Positions 49,969 through 58,435 of a DNA stretch of 64,000 nt are shown in pieces (position 1 is the first letter of the stretch; each line of letters opens with the position of its first letter). Source of the stretch: Pelagerythrobacter rhizovicinus (GTDB lineage Bacteria > Pseudomonadota > Alphaproteobacteria > Sphingomonadales > Sphingomonadaceae); contig NZ_SDPV01000001.1 in NCBI RefSeq assembly GCF_004135625.1, positions 680,501-744,500 of the forward strand, in the 5' to 3' direction. Position numbers and translations under genes: made by a program. A model generated the notes under the pieces. That model did not search any database, was not told the origin of the DNA, and saw only the letters and a list, made by a program, of their open reading frames with translations.

Positions 49969-50442
49969 CTATACCAGCTCGCGGAAAGCCTCCACCACGG
50001 CGCGATAGACGCGCTTCTTGAACGGCACGATCAGCTCGGGAAGTTGCTCGGGTTCGACCCATTTCCAGTCGCAGAACTCGGGCGGATCGTGAGCCTCGAG
50101 GTCGATATCGGCATCGCTGCCGCCGAAGCGCGCAAGAAACCAGACTTGCTCCTGCCCGCGGTATTTTCCGCCCCAGAGCTTGCCCATCAGCTCCTCCGGC
50201 AGGTCGTAGCGGACAGGTTCCTCCATCCGCTTGAGGATCGTGACGTGTTCGGCCCCTGCGCCGGTCTCCTCGGCCAGTTCGCGCAGTGCGGCGGCGGCGA
50301 GGTCCTCGCCCTCGTCGACCCCGCCCTGGGGCATCTGCCACCAGTCGCCCTCCTTGTTGTCGATACGGCGACCGACGAAGACCTTGCCGTCGGCGTTGAC
50401 CAGCATGACCCCGACGCAGGGGCGGTAGCCGAGTTCGTCCAT
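49969..50442 (-). CDS. rppH: RNA pyrophosphohydrolase
   Basis: A 157-residue Nudix hydrolase of the RppH type. YRPCVGVMLVNADGKVFVGRR opens the domain and the Nudix box GGVDEGEDLAAAALRELAEE follows. It strips pyrophosphate from mRNA 5' ends, preparing them for RNase E, which is encoded at 15626. The C-terminal WKWVEPEQLPELIVPFKK is the family tail. Confidence 0.93.
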   Translation of the reverse strand: MDELGYRPCVGVMLVNADGKVFVGRRIDNKEGDWWQMPQGGVDEGEDLAAAALRELAEETGAGAEHVTILKRMEEPVRYDLPEELMGKLWGGKYRGQEQVWFLARFGGSDADIDLEAHDPPEFCDWKWVEPEQLPELIVPFKKRVYRAVVEAFRELV

Positions 50443-50455
50443 GTGTTTTCGTGCC

Positions 50456-51409
50456 TTAGTTTGCGTGCCGCTCGAGCATCAGCCTGATCGCGGCGAGAAA
50501 GGAATCGAGGTCCTTCTGCCCGCTGGGGATCGCCTTGCGCAAGGTGGTAAAGCCATGAATGATGCCAGGAAATTCGAGGTAGCAGACTTCGGTTCCCTGC
50601 TGAATCAAATGCGCGGCGTAGCTCCGGCCGGAGTCGCGCAGCGGGTCGAGGCCGGCGGTACACAGCACCGTCGGCGGTGCTCCGGAGCAGTCTCCGGCCA
50701 TCGGGGTATGGCGCGGATCGCTCGGATCGCCGCCGTAGTTGTCGGTGAACCAGGCCATCGCTGCCCCGGTCAGGAAAAAGCCTTCGAAGAAATCCTTGAG
50801 GCTCTGGTGCTCACGGATGTCGTCCGCGACCGGGTAGATCGGTGCCTGCACGATCACCGGCACCTTCGCCGGCCGGGCACAGAGTTGGTTGGTGGTGACG
50901 ATCGTCAGGTTGCCGCCCGCGCTGTCGCCGGTGATGACGAGGCCAGTGAATTGCCGGCCGAGCTCCGCCGGGCTCGAAGCGATCCAGCGTGCCGCTGCCT
51001 CGCAGTCGTCGGGCGCGGCGGGGAAGGGGTGCTCAGGCGCGAGGCGGTAATCGATCGAGACCACCGGCAGGTCGAGCTGGTGGCAGATTTCGGTGCACAG
51101 CGAATGATAGACCTCCAGATCGCCGATCGTGAACCCGCCGCCATGGATGAACACCACGCACGGGCCGGGAGCGCGGGTTTCCTTGGTGTCGTAGAAGCGC
51201 AGCGGAATGTCGCCCGTCGGTCCCGGACATGTGACGTCGCGGATCACGGGCAGCTGGCGCGGCTCGGCTTCCGCGAGCGCGCCGAGCATGCGCATTCCCT
51301 CGCGGCCTTCCTCGACCGGCAATTCCTCTACCCCGGGACGGCCCATCTGCTCGAGCATATCGAGAAATCCGCGCACGTCCTGGCGCACGTAGTGTTGGGT
51401 ATCGGCCAT
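50456..51409 (-). CDS. alpha/beta hydrolase, hormone-sensitive lipase family
   Basis: A 317-residue esterase. The oxyanion motif is VVFIHGGGFTIGD; the nucleophile elbow is ITGDSAGGN; the Asp is in AGLDPLRDSG and the His in GIIHGFTTL. It hydrolyses short-chain esters of unknown identity. The ATG at 51409 follows GGAGGGAAC. The frame remains open upstream to 53245, antisense to korA, which is an artefact of GC-rich codon use. Confidence 0.9.
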   Translation of the reverse strand: MADTQHYVRQDVRGFLDMLEQMGRPGVEELPVEEGREGMRMLGALAEAEPRQLPVIRDVTCPGPTGDIPLRFYDTKETRAPGPCVVFIHGGGFTIGDLEVYHSLCTEICHQLDLPVVSIDYRLAPEHPFPAAPDDCEAAARWIASSPAELGRQFTGLVITGDSAGGNLTIVTTNQLCARPAKVPVIVQAPIYPVADDIREHQSLKDFFEGFFLTGAAMAWFTDNYGGDPSDPRHTPMAGDCSGAPPTVLCTAGLDPLRDSGRSYAAHLIQQGTEVCYLEFPGIIHGFTTLRKAIPSGQKDLDSFLAAIRLMLERHAN

Positions 51410-51583
51410 CGTTCCCTCCCCGCGATCGGTTGCTTTTCGCAATCCTAGCGCCCAGCCGGTGCTTTTCCACTCGACATTTTTGCCCCGGGGGAGAAAAACT
51501 TCATTGCGGGTGCGGGTTGCCGTGCATACGTGCCACCGCCTGAAACGAATGCGCCGACACGCGACGCGCAAGAAGGAATTCCG

Positions 51584-53602
51584 ATGGCTACGCAGGCCGC
51601 CGATACGCCGCTGGACGCGGAAACCCCAGAAGCCGTCGTGGTGCGCTTCGCCGGAGATTCCGGCGACGGCATGCAGCTGACCGGCGGACAGTTCACGCTC
51701 TCGACTGCGCTGGCGGGCAACGATCTCGCGACGTTCCCCGACTTTCCGGCCGAAATACGCGCGCCGCAGGGGACGCTGTTCGGCGTTTCGGCGTTCCAGA
51801 TCAACTTCGGCAGCCGCCAGATCAACACCGCGGGCGACGCGCCGGACGTGCTCGTCGCGATGAACCCAGCGGCACTCAAGGTGAACCTGGCGGCACTGAA
51901 GCCTGGCGGATTGATCATCGCCGACACCGGTGAGTTCACCAAGCGCAACCTCGACAAGGCGAAGTACGACAGCAATCCGCTCGAGGACGGCAGCCTGGCG
52001 AAGTACGACGTGCTCGCGTTCGACATCAGCGCGCTGACGATCGAGGCGGTCAAGCCGTTCGGCCTCGGCAACAAGGACGCGCTGCGCAGCAAGAACATGT
52101 GGACCCTCGGCCTCGCGCTGTGGATGTTCGACCGTCCGCGCGAGCCGCTGCACGAGTGGCTGCGCGCCAAGTTCAAGAGCAAGCCCGATATCGCCAACGC
52201 CAACATCGCCGCGCTCGATGCGGGTCATGCCTACGGCGAGACGGCGGAGCTTTCGGGGCCGCTCAAGCAGGTCCACGTAGCTCCCGTGCCGAGCGCGCCG
52301 GGGCTCTACCGCACGATCACGGGGGCCGAGGCGGTTTCGCTCGGTCTCGTCGCGGGCGCGCAGCTCGCCGAGCTGCCGATGTTCTTCGGCGGCTATCCGA
52401 TCACGCCGGCGAGTGCGATCCTGCACCACCTCACACGCCTCAAGGAATTCGGCGTCACCACCTTCCAGGCGGAGGACGAGATCGCCGCCATCTGCGCCGC
52501 AATCGGCGCGAGCTACGCCGGGCAATTGGGAGTGACGTCGTCGTCCGGCCCGGGCATCGCGCTCAAAGGCGAGGCGATGGGCCTGGCGATCATGACCGAG
52601 CTGCCGCTGGTGATCGTCAACTCGCAGCGCGGCGGACCGTCCACCGGCCTTCCCACCAAGACCGAGCAGAGCGACCTGTACCAGGCGGTCTACGGCCGCA
52701 ACGGCGACGCGCCGATGCCGGTGATCGCCGCCCGCAGCCCGTCCGACGCGTTCGAATGCGCGATCGAGGCATGCCGCATCGCGGTCCAGTACATGACCCC
52801 GGTTATGCTCCTGACCGATGGCTACATCGCCAATGCGGCCGAACCGTGGAAAGTGCCGGATCCGGCGAGCTATGAGAAGTTCCCGGTGCAGTTCCTCACC
52901 GAGAAGAACGACGGCGACCGGCTGCTGCCCTACAAACGCGACGCGAAAGGCGCGCGGCCGTGGATCAAGCCAGGCACGCCGGGCTTGCTGCACCGCATCG
53001 GCGGCATCGAGAAGCACGAGCTGACCGGCAACATCGATTACTCGCCCGACAATCACCAGCGGATGACCGACGCCCGCAAGGCGAAGGTCGATCGCATCGC
53101 GGTGCCCGACCAGGAGGTCGCGCTCGGCGAGCCGACCGGCACGCTCGCGGTGGTAGGCTGGGGCTCGACCTACGGCCCAATCCACCAGGCTGTGGGCCGC
53201 GCGCGGCGGAAGGGGCTGGACGTCAGCCATATCCATGTGCGCCACATCTGGCCGCTGCCGGCCAATCTAGGCGCGCTGCTCAAAGGGTTCGACAAGGTGC
53301 TCGTGCCCGAGATGAACACCGGCCAGTTCAAGACGGTCCTGCGCGACCAGTTCCTGGTCGACGCCGAGCCGCTGACGAAGACCAGCGGTCAGCCGTTTCA
53401 GATCGCTGAACTGGAAGAGGCGATCGGCAAGTACTTCGACGACGTCCCTGGCAACGAAGGCGGCGAGATTCCGGCGAACGAGCAGCAACTGCCGATATCC
53501 GAATCCGGCCATGATGACGGTAGCTATCCCGATGCCCCCTTCCACGGCGACGACGCCGCGCTCCCGGGCGAGGGATCGGACACCGGGGCGGTGAACCAGT
53601 GA
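51584..53602 (+). CDS. korA: 2-oxoacid:acceptor oxidoreductase, alpha (gamma-alpha fused) subunit
   Basis: A 672-residue subunit of 2-oxoglutarate-type ferredoxin oxidoreductase. The gamma domain is at 1-220 (FAGDSGDGMQLTGGQFT), the alpha domain from ~250 (FFGGYPITPAS, QRGGPSTGLPTKTEQSDL). It decarboxylates a 2-oxoacid with KorB and passes electrons to ferredoxin. The C-terminus has a ~45-residue acidic extension. ATG 51584 follows AAGGA; the open frame to 51530 is not needed. A REPIN-like element separates it from korB. Confidence 0.92.
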   Translation: MATQAADTPLDAETPEAVVVRFAGDSGDGMQLTGGQFTLSTALAGNDLATFPDFPAEIRAPQGTLFGVSAFQINFGSRQINTAGDAPDVLVAMNPAALKVNLAALKPGGLIIADTGEFTKRNLDKAKYDSNPLEDGSLAKYDVLAFDISALTIEAVKPFGLGNKDALRSKNMWTLGLALWMFDRPREPLHEWLRAKFKSKPDIANANIAALDAGHAYGETAELSGPLKQVHVAPVPSAPGLYRTITGAEAVSLGLVAGAQLAELPMFFGGYPITPASAILHHLTRLKEFGVTTFQAEDEIAAICAAIGASYAGQLGVTSSSGPGIALKGEAMGLAIMTELPLVIVNSQRGGPSTGLPTKTEQSDLYQAVYGRNGDAPMPVIAARSPSDAFECAIEACRIAVQYMTPVMLLTDGYIANAAEPWKVPDPASYEKFPVQFLTEKNDGDRLLPYKRDAKGARPWIKPGTPGLLHRIGGIEKHELTGNIDYSPDNHQRMTDARKAKVDRIAVPDQEVALGEPTGTLAVVGWGSTYGPIHQAVGRARRKGLDVSHIHVRHIWPLPANLGALLKGFDKVLVPEMNTGQFKTVLRDQFLVDAEPLTKTSGQPFQIAELEEAIGKYFDDVPGNEGGEIPANEQQLPISESGHDDGSYPDAPFHGDDAALPGEGSDTGAVNQ

Positions 53603-53615
53603 GCCGCCCCCTCCG

Positions 53616-53713
53616 CCCGTTCGCCCTGAGCTTGCCGAGGGGCCGCTCTTCTTCTTCTTTCAGCGCCGCGTTCGAAAAAAGCGCGGGGCTTCGCCAGGCT
53701 CAGCCCGAACGGG
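53616..53713. repeat. REPIN-like inverted repeat, family B, between korA and korB
   Basis: Left arm CCCGTTCGCCCTGAGCTTGC... at 53616-53643 and right arm at 53688-53713 whose complement begins CCCGTTCGGGCTGAGCCTGG. The arms enclose ~44 bases with a GCGC..GCGC core. The CCCTGAGC-TTG-CGA type repeat is, from memory, frequent in sphingomonads. It can form a long stem in the korA-korB message. Confidence 0.75.
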
Positions 53714-53729
53714 CTGGGGAGGTTGCACG

Positions 53730-54815
53730 ATGAACGACATGACCCCTATCCAGACCACGCTCAAGGACTGGGAGACCGACCAGGAAGTTCGCTGGTGCCC
53801 GGGCTGCGGCGACTATGCGATCCTCAAGGCCGTGCAGCGCACGCTGCCGCAGCTCGGCGCGGACCCGGCGAACACGGTGTTCATCTCCGGCATCGGCTGT
53901 TCGAGCCGCTTCCCGTACTACATGGAAAGCTACGGCTTCCACACGATCCACGGCCGCGCGCCGGCAGTGGCGACGGGCGTGAAGCTGGCCAACCCCGATC
54001 TCGACATCTGGCTCGTGACCGGGGACGGCGACGGGCTGTCGATCGGCGGCAACCACCTGATGCACGTGCTGCGGCGCAACGTGAACATGCAGATCATGCT
54101 GTTCAACAACGAGATCTACGGCCTGACCAAAGGCCAGTATTCTCCGACCAGCCGCGAGGGGACGAAGTCGCCCTCGACCCCGCTCGGCTCCTACGACCAC
54201 CCGGCGCGGCCCGCCGCCTTCGCGCTCGGATCGGGCGCGCGCTTCGTCGGCCGCGGATTCGACGTATCGAAGAACCTGCCTGACGTGCTCAAGGCCGCCC
54301 ACGCGCACCAGGGTGCCGCCTTCATCGAGATCTTCCAGAACTGCATCGTCTACAACAAGGACGTGTTCAACGACTTCGCCGCGCCCAAGGGTGCCGAGGA
54401 CCGGCAGCTCTGGCTCGAGAACGGCGAACCGATGCTGTTCGCTGGCGGCACCAGGGGCATCGCGCTCGACCGCGACCGGCTGGAGCTCAAGGTGGTCGAC
54501 GTGGTGGACGGCGACTGGCAGGCGGCCGAGGTGCTGGTGCACGACGCCACCAACCGTTCGATCGCGCACATGCTGGTCGAAATGCCGTTCGGTCCGTTCC
54601 CCATGGCTCTCGGCGTCCTCTACGACGACCCGCGCCCGACCTTCGAAACCGCCGTCATCGAAGAGCGGGCGAGGGCGAGCGAGGGCAAGACCGCGGACCT
54701 CGCCAAGCTCCTCGGCAAGGGCCAGACCTGGACCGTGCCTGGCACTGCGCAGGACCCGATCGGTACGCGCACGCCGGACCAGGGCGGCGACCCGCAGATG
54801 CGAGGTCGTCCCTGA
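53730..54815 (+). CDS. korB: 2-oxoacid:ferredoxin oxidoreductase, beta subunit
   Basis: A 361-residue thiamine-diphosphate subunit. RWCPGCGDYAILKAV and GIGCSSRF carry cluster/cofactor contacts; the ThDP motif is VTGDGDGLSIGGNH; FNNEIYGLTKGQYSPTS follows. CPGCG, a Cys in GIGCSS and a Cys in FQNCIVYN can hold the [4Fe-4S] cluster. Together with korA it forms the enzyme. No dedicated ferredoxin gene lies near. Confidence 0.94.
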   Translation: MNDMTPIQTTLKDWETDQEVRWCPGCGDYAILKAVQRTLPQLGADPANTVFISGIGCSSRFPYYMESYGFHTIHGRAPAVATGVKLANPDLDIWLVTGDGDGLSIGGNHLMHVLRRNVNMQIMLFNNEIYGLTKGQYSPTSREGTKSPSTPLGSYDHPARPAAFALGSGARFVGRGFDVSKNLPDVLKAAHAHQGAAFIEIFQNCIVYNKDVFNDFAAPKGAEDRQLWLENGEPMLFAGGTRGIALDRDRLELKVVDVVDGDWQAAEVLVHDATNRSIAHMLVEMPFGPFPMALGVLYDDPRPTFETAVIEERARASEGKTADLAKLLGKGQTWTVPGTAQDPIGTRTPDQGGDPQMRGRP

Positions 54816-54830
54816 CTGCGCGGACTTCCT

Positions 54831-54865
54831 GCCCGATAGCGGGCCTGATCTGTCACGGATTGACA
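54831..54865 (+). promoter_or_regulatory. hairpin plus TTGACA before the YdjM-like gene
   Basis: GCCCG-ATAG-CGGGC (54831-54844) could end korB transcription weakly. A perfect -35 hexamer TTGACA follows at 54860-54865, but no convincing -10 stands 16-18 bases later. The gap to the GTG at 54950 otherwise shows nothing. Confidence 0.3.
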
Positions 54866-54949
54866 ACACTGCGAGCCGAGTAGTGCAGTCTCGGCGGGGG
54901 TTCGCGGGCCGTGTCCCGGCCCCTGTGCTACGCTGGGGGATGAAGGCCG

Positions 54950-55879
54950 GTGGACAATCTAACGCATAGCTTGGTCGGGGCGCTGATCGGGCAGGCGGGG
55001 CTCAAGCGGAAGACGGGTCTGGCGATGCCGGCGCTGATTATCGGCGCGAACCTGCCGGACGTCGACGCGGCGTGCTTCTTCTGGCTCGACGGGGTGGAGC
55101 ATCTCGGGTTTCGGCGCGGGATCACGCATGGGCCGATCGCCTGGGTGCTGCTGCCCTTGATCCTTGCAGGCGCGCTCTGGTGGTTCGACCGACGGCAGGC
55201 GAGCCGTGGGCGGCGGCCGGAGGGGCGACTGCCGGTGCATTTCGGCTGGCTCTACGCGCTCAGCTTCATCGCCTGCCTGTCGCACCCTGCGCTCGACTGG
55301 CTGAACAGCTATGGCATTCGCCTGCTCGAGCCGTTCTCGAGCCGCTGGTTCTACGGCGACGTACTGTTCATCATCGACGTGTGGCTGTGGGCGCTGATGG
55401 GCTTTGCCACCTGGCTCTCGCTGCGGCGGGAGAGGTGCGGCGGGGAGTGGCGCCGGCCGGCACGGATCGCGATTGCGGGAGCGCTTGCGTACGTTGGCCT
55501 GAACGGCGCGATTACATGGTTTGACGAGACGATCACCGGAACCAGTGGTGAGACGGTTATAGCAAGTCCGGTGCCTTTGGCCTTTTGGCAGCGCGATACA
55601 ATCCTTGGCGAACCGAATGACTGGTCGGTGCGGGACCACGATAGCGAGTTTCCACCCTTCCGAGCGATCTCGGACCGGCGGTGCCGCTGGCCTGACGTGG
55701 AAGCGCTGCGGCTGACCAGTCCCGATCTCGACGCCTTTTTATTCTGGTCCCGAGCGCCGTTCGCCGAGCGTGCGCAGGACGGTTCCATGGTGATCCGCGA
55801 CGCGCGCTTCTACGATCCGCGGGCGCGGAATCGCTTCAGTGTCGCGTTGCCCGATGTGACGTGCGAGCCGCTTTCCTGA
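54950..55879 (+). CDS. YdjM-like membrane-bound metal-dependent hydrolase
   Basis: A 309-residue DUF457-type protein. THSLVGALIGQAGL, NLPDVDAACFFW, RRGITHGPIAW and SHPALDWLNSYG carry the His/Asp metal-binding residues between 4-5 membrane helices. The biochemical role is unknown; E. coli YdjM is LexA-controlled, but I see no LexA box here. The start is GTG 54950. Its last 44 bases overlap the convergent PAP2 gene. Confidence 0.82.
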   Translation: MDNLTHSLVGALIGQAGLKRKTGLAMPALIIGANLPDVDAACFFWLDGVEHLGFRRGITHGPIAWVLLPLILAGALWWFDRRQASRGRRPEGRLPVHFGWLYALSFIACLSHPALDWLNSYGIRLLEPFSSRWFYGDVLFIIDVWLWALMGFATWLSLRRERCGGEWRRPARIAIAGALAYVGLNGAITWFDETITGTSGETVIASPVPLAFWQRDTILGEPNDWSVRDHDSEFPPFRAISDRRCRWPDVEALRLTSPDLDAFLFWSRAPFAERAQDGSMVIRDARFYDPRARNRFSVALPDVTCEPLS

Positions 55880-56618
55880 CGGGCAGGGCAAGCTGATCGC
55901 TCTCCGCCGCCGCCTTTGCCGGCCGGTACAGCAGCGCTGCGGCCATGAAGGCCCAGCCCGCGCCTCCGAGCCAGCCAGCGATCACGTCGCTCGGGAAATG
56001 GACGCCGAGCATCACGCGGCTCCATGCGACCATGGCCGAGATCAGCATGGCAGCGCCGATCACGGTGTAGCGCACGGATTGCCGGCGGCTCAGCGCGGCG
56101 AAGGCGAGGGCCATCGCGATGTAGACTAAGGCCGCGTTGAAGCTGTGGCCGGAAGGGAAGCTCTGGCCGCTCGCGTCCATCAGATGTGGGACGATCTGGG
56201 GTCGCTCACGCCCCACCGCGAACTTTAGCGCTGCGTTGACCAACCATCCCGTAATGACGGTCATTGCGAACAGCACGGCCTCGCGTTTCAGCCGGAGGAA
56301 CAGCAGCGCGACGACCGCGCCGATCGCGAACAGATTGCGCAGGAACACGCCGCCAAGCGCGGTGATGTCGCGCACGATCTCGCGCACGAGCGCCGGCCCG
56401 CCAAGCGCCAGCTCGGTGCCGCTACGCCCGGAAAGGAGCCCGACGCGGTCAAAGGCTTCGGTGCCTCCGTTCGCGACGAGCCAGACGATGACCGCGAAGC
56501 CCGTCCAGCACAGGGCGCCGGCGATCAGCGCCTTGCGCCGGTCGATCGTGAACCCGCGCTCCGGCAGGCGGATCGTCTCTGCCGGAAGGTGAGGGGTTTC
56601 GCGGGAGAGCTCGTCCAT
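55836..56618 (-). CDS. PAP2-family membrane phosphatase
   Basis: A 260-residue lipid phosphatase with five to six helices. The three PAP2 signature motifs are present: KFAVGRERP, PSGHSF and SRVMLGVHFPSD. It probably dephosphorylates undecaprenyl pyrophosphate or phosphatidic acid. The C-terminus carries a basic tail and overlaps the YdjM-like gene convergently. Confidence 0.9.
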   Translation of the reverse strand: MDELSRETPHLPAETIRLPERGFTIDRRKALIAGALCWTGFAVIVWLVANGGTEAFDRVGLLSGRSGTELALGGPALVREIVRDITALGGVFLRNLFAIGAVVALLFLRLKREAVLFAMTVITGWLVNAALKFAVGRERPQIVPHLMDASGQSFPSGHSFNAALVYIAMALAFAALSRRQSVRYTVIGAAMLISAMVAWSRVMLGVHFPSDVIAGWLGGAGWAFMAAALLYRPAKAAAESDQLALPVRKAARTSHRATRH

Positions 56619-56660
56619 TGCAGGGGCAACCCGTGGCCGGGTGGGCCGTTCCCTCGACCC

Positions 56661-57071
56661 CTAGAGCGCCTCGATCTGCCGGATCATCAGCCGTTTGGCG
56701 AAGAGAACGGCCACGAGCGGCAAGACCGCGCTGGCCGCAAGGAGCCAGTCGGGATGCGGAACCATCCGCGTGCTCCACACGCCCAGCAGCGCGATCAGGA
56801 GCCCGACGATCCAGGCGGGGAGCACGCGCCGCGATACCGCGATCGCGGCGCAGGCGCCCGCCAGCGCGCCGAGAAACCAGGCGAGCGCGACCGCGATCCG
56901 CGCCTCGATCGGAATCAGGTCCATCGCCTGCGCCGGATCGTCCACCCCCGCGAGGTCGGGCGGGGGAGGCAGCATGGCATCGCTGATCGCCTGGACGATC
57001 GCCATCGCGATCATGGCGGCGACCAGCCCGGCCACGACCGCCAGGATGTTGCGCATCAACGGACTGCTCAT
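56661..57071 (-). CDS. four-helix membrane protein of unknown function
   Basis: A 136-residue hydrophobic protein: helices at NILAVVAGLVAAMIAMAIV, VALAWFLGALAGACAAIAV, AWIVGLLIALLGVW and LLAASAVLPLVAVLF. No family is recognised. It lies 42 bases beyond the PAP2 gene on the same strand, and divergent from the CFA synthase. The ATG at 57071 is the first good start; the open frame upstream runs into the divergent gene. Confidence 0.7.
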   Translation of the reverse strand: MSSPLMRNILAVVAGLVAAMIAMAIVQAISDAMLPPPPDLAGVDDPAQAMDLIPIEARIAVALAWFLGALAGACAAIAVSRRVLPAWIVGLLIALLGVWSTRMVPHPDWLLAASAVLPLVAVLFAKRLMIRQIEAL

Positions 57072-57189
57072 CGCGGTAACTCCCCTCGCATCGCCGCGGT
57101 ATTCTAGCATGATCGCATCGGGTTGCGCACTGCCGTTCGCGCGGGATCTCATGCTTGAACCGCAGTTTGCCCGGGTCCATAGGAACGGC

Positions 57190-58431
57190 ATGAAGGCAGA
57201 GGGGATAGGCAGGGGCGAAACCCTCCTCACCGGCGGCGCGCGGTTCGAGCGCAGCCCAGGCCTGCTTGCGCGCCTGTTCGCGCCGGGCTTCCACAAGATT
57301 CTCGATCGCGTCGATGCAGGGCTCGAAAGCGGATCGATCACCGGCCGCCTGCCCGACGGCACCACGCGGGTGGTCGGCGGAAGGGCGCCCGGATTCGATG
57401 CCGAGGTGACGATCCACGACTGGCGCGCGCTGATGCGGCTCGCCACCAACGGCTCGATCGGCTGGTATCAGGCCTGGGAAGCGGGCGAGTGGGACAGCCC
57501 CGATCCGGTGCCGATCTTCGCGCTGTTCATGGCCAATGGCGACGCCCTGGGCGACACCGGCCGCGCACGTGGGCCGTTCCGCTGGGCCGCGCGGCTCGCG
57601 CACTGGATGAACCGCAACACGCCCGAAGGCGCCGAGCGCAACATCCACGCGCACTACGACCTCGGCAACGACTTCTACGCAGCCTGGCTCGACCCGACGA
57701 TGAGCTATTCCTCGGCGATCTGGGGCGAGGACGACGACCTAGAGGCGGCGCAGCGGCGCAAGTGGGCGCGACTGGCCGAACGGGTCGGCGCGCCGGAGAC
57801 CTTGCTCGAGATCGGCTGCGGCTGGGGCGGTCTGTCGGATTTCTTCGCTCGGTCCGGCGTGCGGGTAACCGGCATCAGCTTGTCGGAGGAGCAGCTTGCC
57901 TGGGCGCGCGAGCGGCACGACCCGCGCATCGATTTCCGCAAGCAGGATTACCGCGACGTCGACGAGCGTTTCGACGCCATCGTCAGCGTCGAGATGGTCG
58001 AGGCGGTCGGGCGCGAGTACTGGCCCAGCTATTTCGACTGTATCGCGCGCTGCCTGAAGCCCGGCGGCCGCGCGGCGATCCAGTTCATCTCGATGAAGGA
58101 CAGCCTGTTCGAAGCCTACGCCAAGAGCGCGGACTTCATCCAGGCCTACGTCTTCCCCGGCGGTCTGCTGATCCGCACCAGCGAGTTCGAACAGCTCGCG
58201 CGCGAACGCGGGCTTCGGTGGGAGCACTGCGAGAGCTTCGGGCTCGACTATGCGGCGACCTTGAAGGCCTGGCGCGAACGGTTCGACGCGGCGGCCGAGC
58301 AGGGGCGGCTGCCAGCCGAGTTCGACGAGCGCTTCCGCCGGCTCTGGCGGTTCTACCTGATGTACTGCGAAGGGGGATTCCGCGGCGGCGGGATCGAGGT
58401 TCAGCAGGTTACGCTGGTCAAGGAGGGGTAA
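57190..58431 (+). CDS. cfa: cyclopropane-fatty-acyl-phospholipid synthase-type methyltransferase
   Basis: A 413-residue SAM-dependent enzyme of the CFA/mycolic cyclase family. NIHAHYDLGNDFYAAWLDPTMSYSSA, read in parts, is the family signature; motif I is LLEIGCGWGGL; MVEAVGREYWPSYF and GGLLIRTSEF follow. It methylenates or methylates unsaturated acyl chains. The start is ATG 57190 behind AGGAAC; ATGs at 57112 and 57151 are alternatives. The lipoprotein gene follows 4 bases after its stop. Confidence 0.9.
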   Translation: MKAEGIGRGETLLTGGARFERSPGLLARLFAPGFHKILDRVDAGLESGSITGRLPDGTTRVVGGRAPGFDAEVTIHDWRALMRLATNGSIGWYQAWEAGEWDSPDPVPIFALFMANGDALGDTGRARGPFRWAARLAHWMNRNTPEGAERNIHAHYDLGNDFYAAWLDPTMSYSSAIWGEDDDLEAAQRRKWARLAERVGAPETLLEIGCGWGGLSDFFARSGVRVTGISLSEEQLAWARERHDPRIDFRKQDYRDVDERFDAIVSVEMVEAVGREYWPSYFDCIARCLKPGGRAAIQFISMKDSLFEAYAKSADFIQAYVFPGGLLIRTSEFEQLARERGLRWEHCESFGLDYAATLKAWRERFDAAAEQGRLPAEFDERFRRLWRFYLMYCEGGFRGGGIEVQQVTLVKEG

Positions 58432-58435
58432 GGGA

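Noticed and set aside
50456-53245. 929-codon open frame on the minus strand through korA
   Set aside because: Only its last 317 codons (from 51409) match a real family, the esterase, with a good ribosome site. The rest is antisense to korA and has Arg/Ala-rich composition typical of GC-rich shadow frames.
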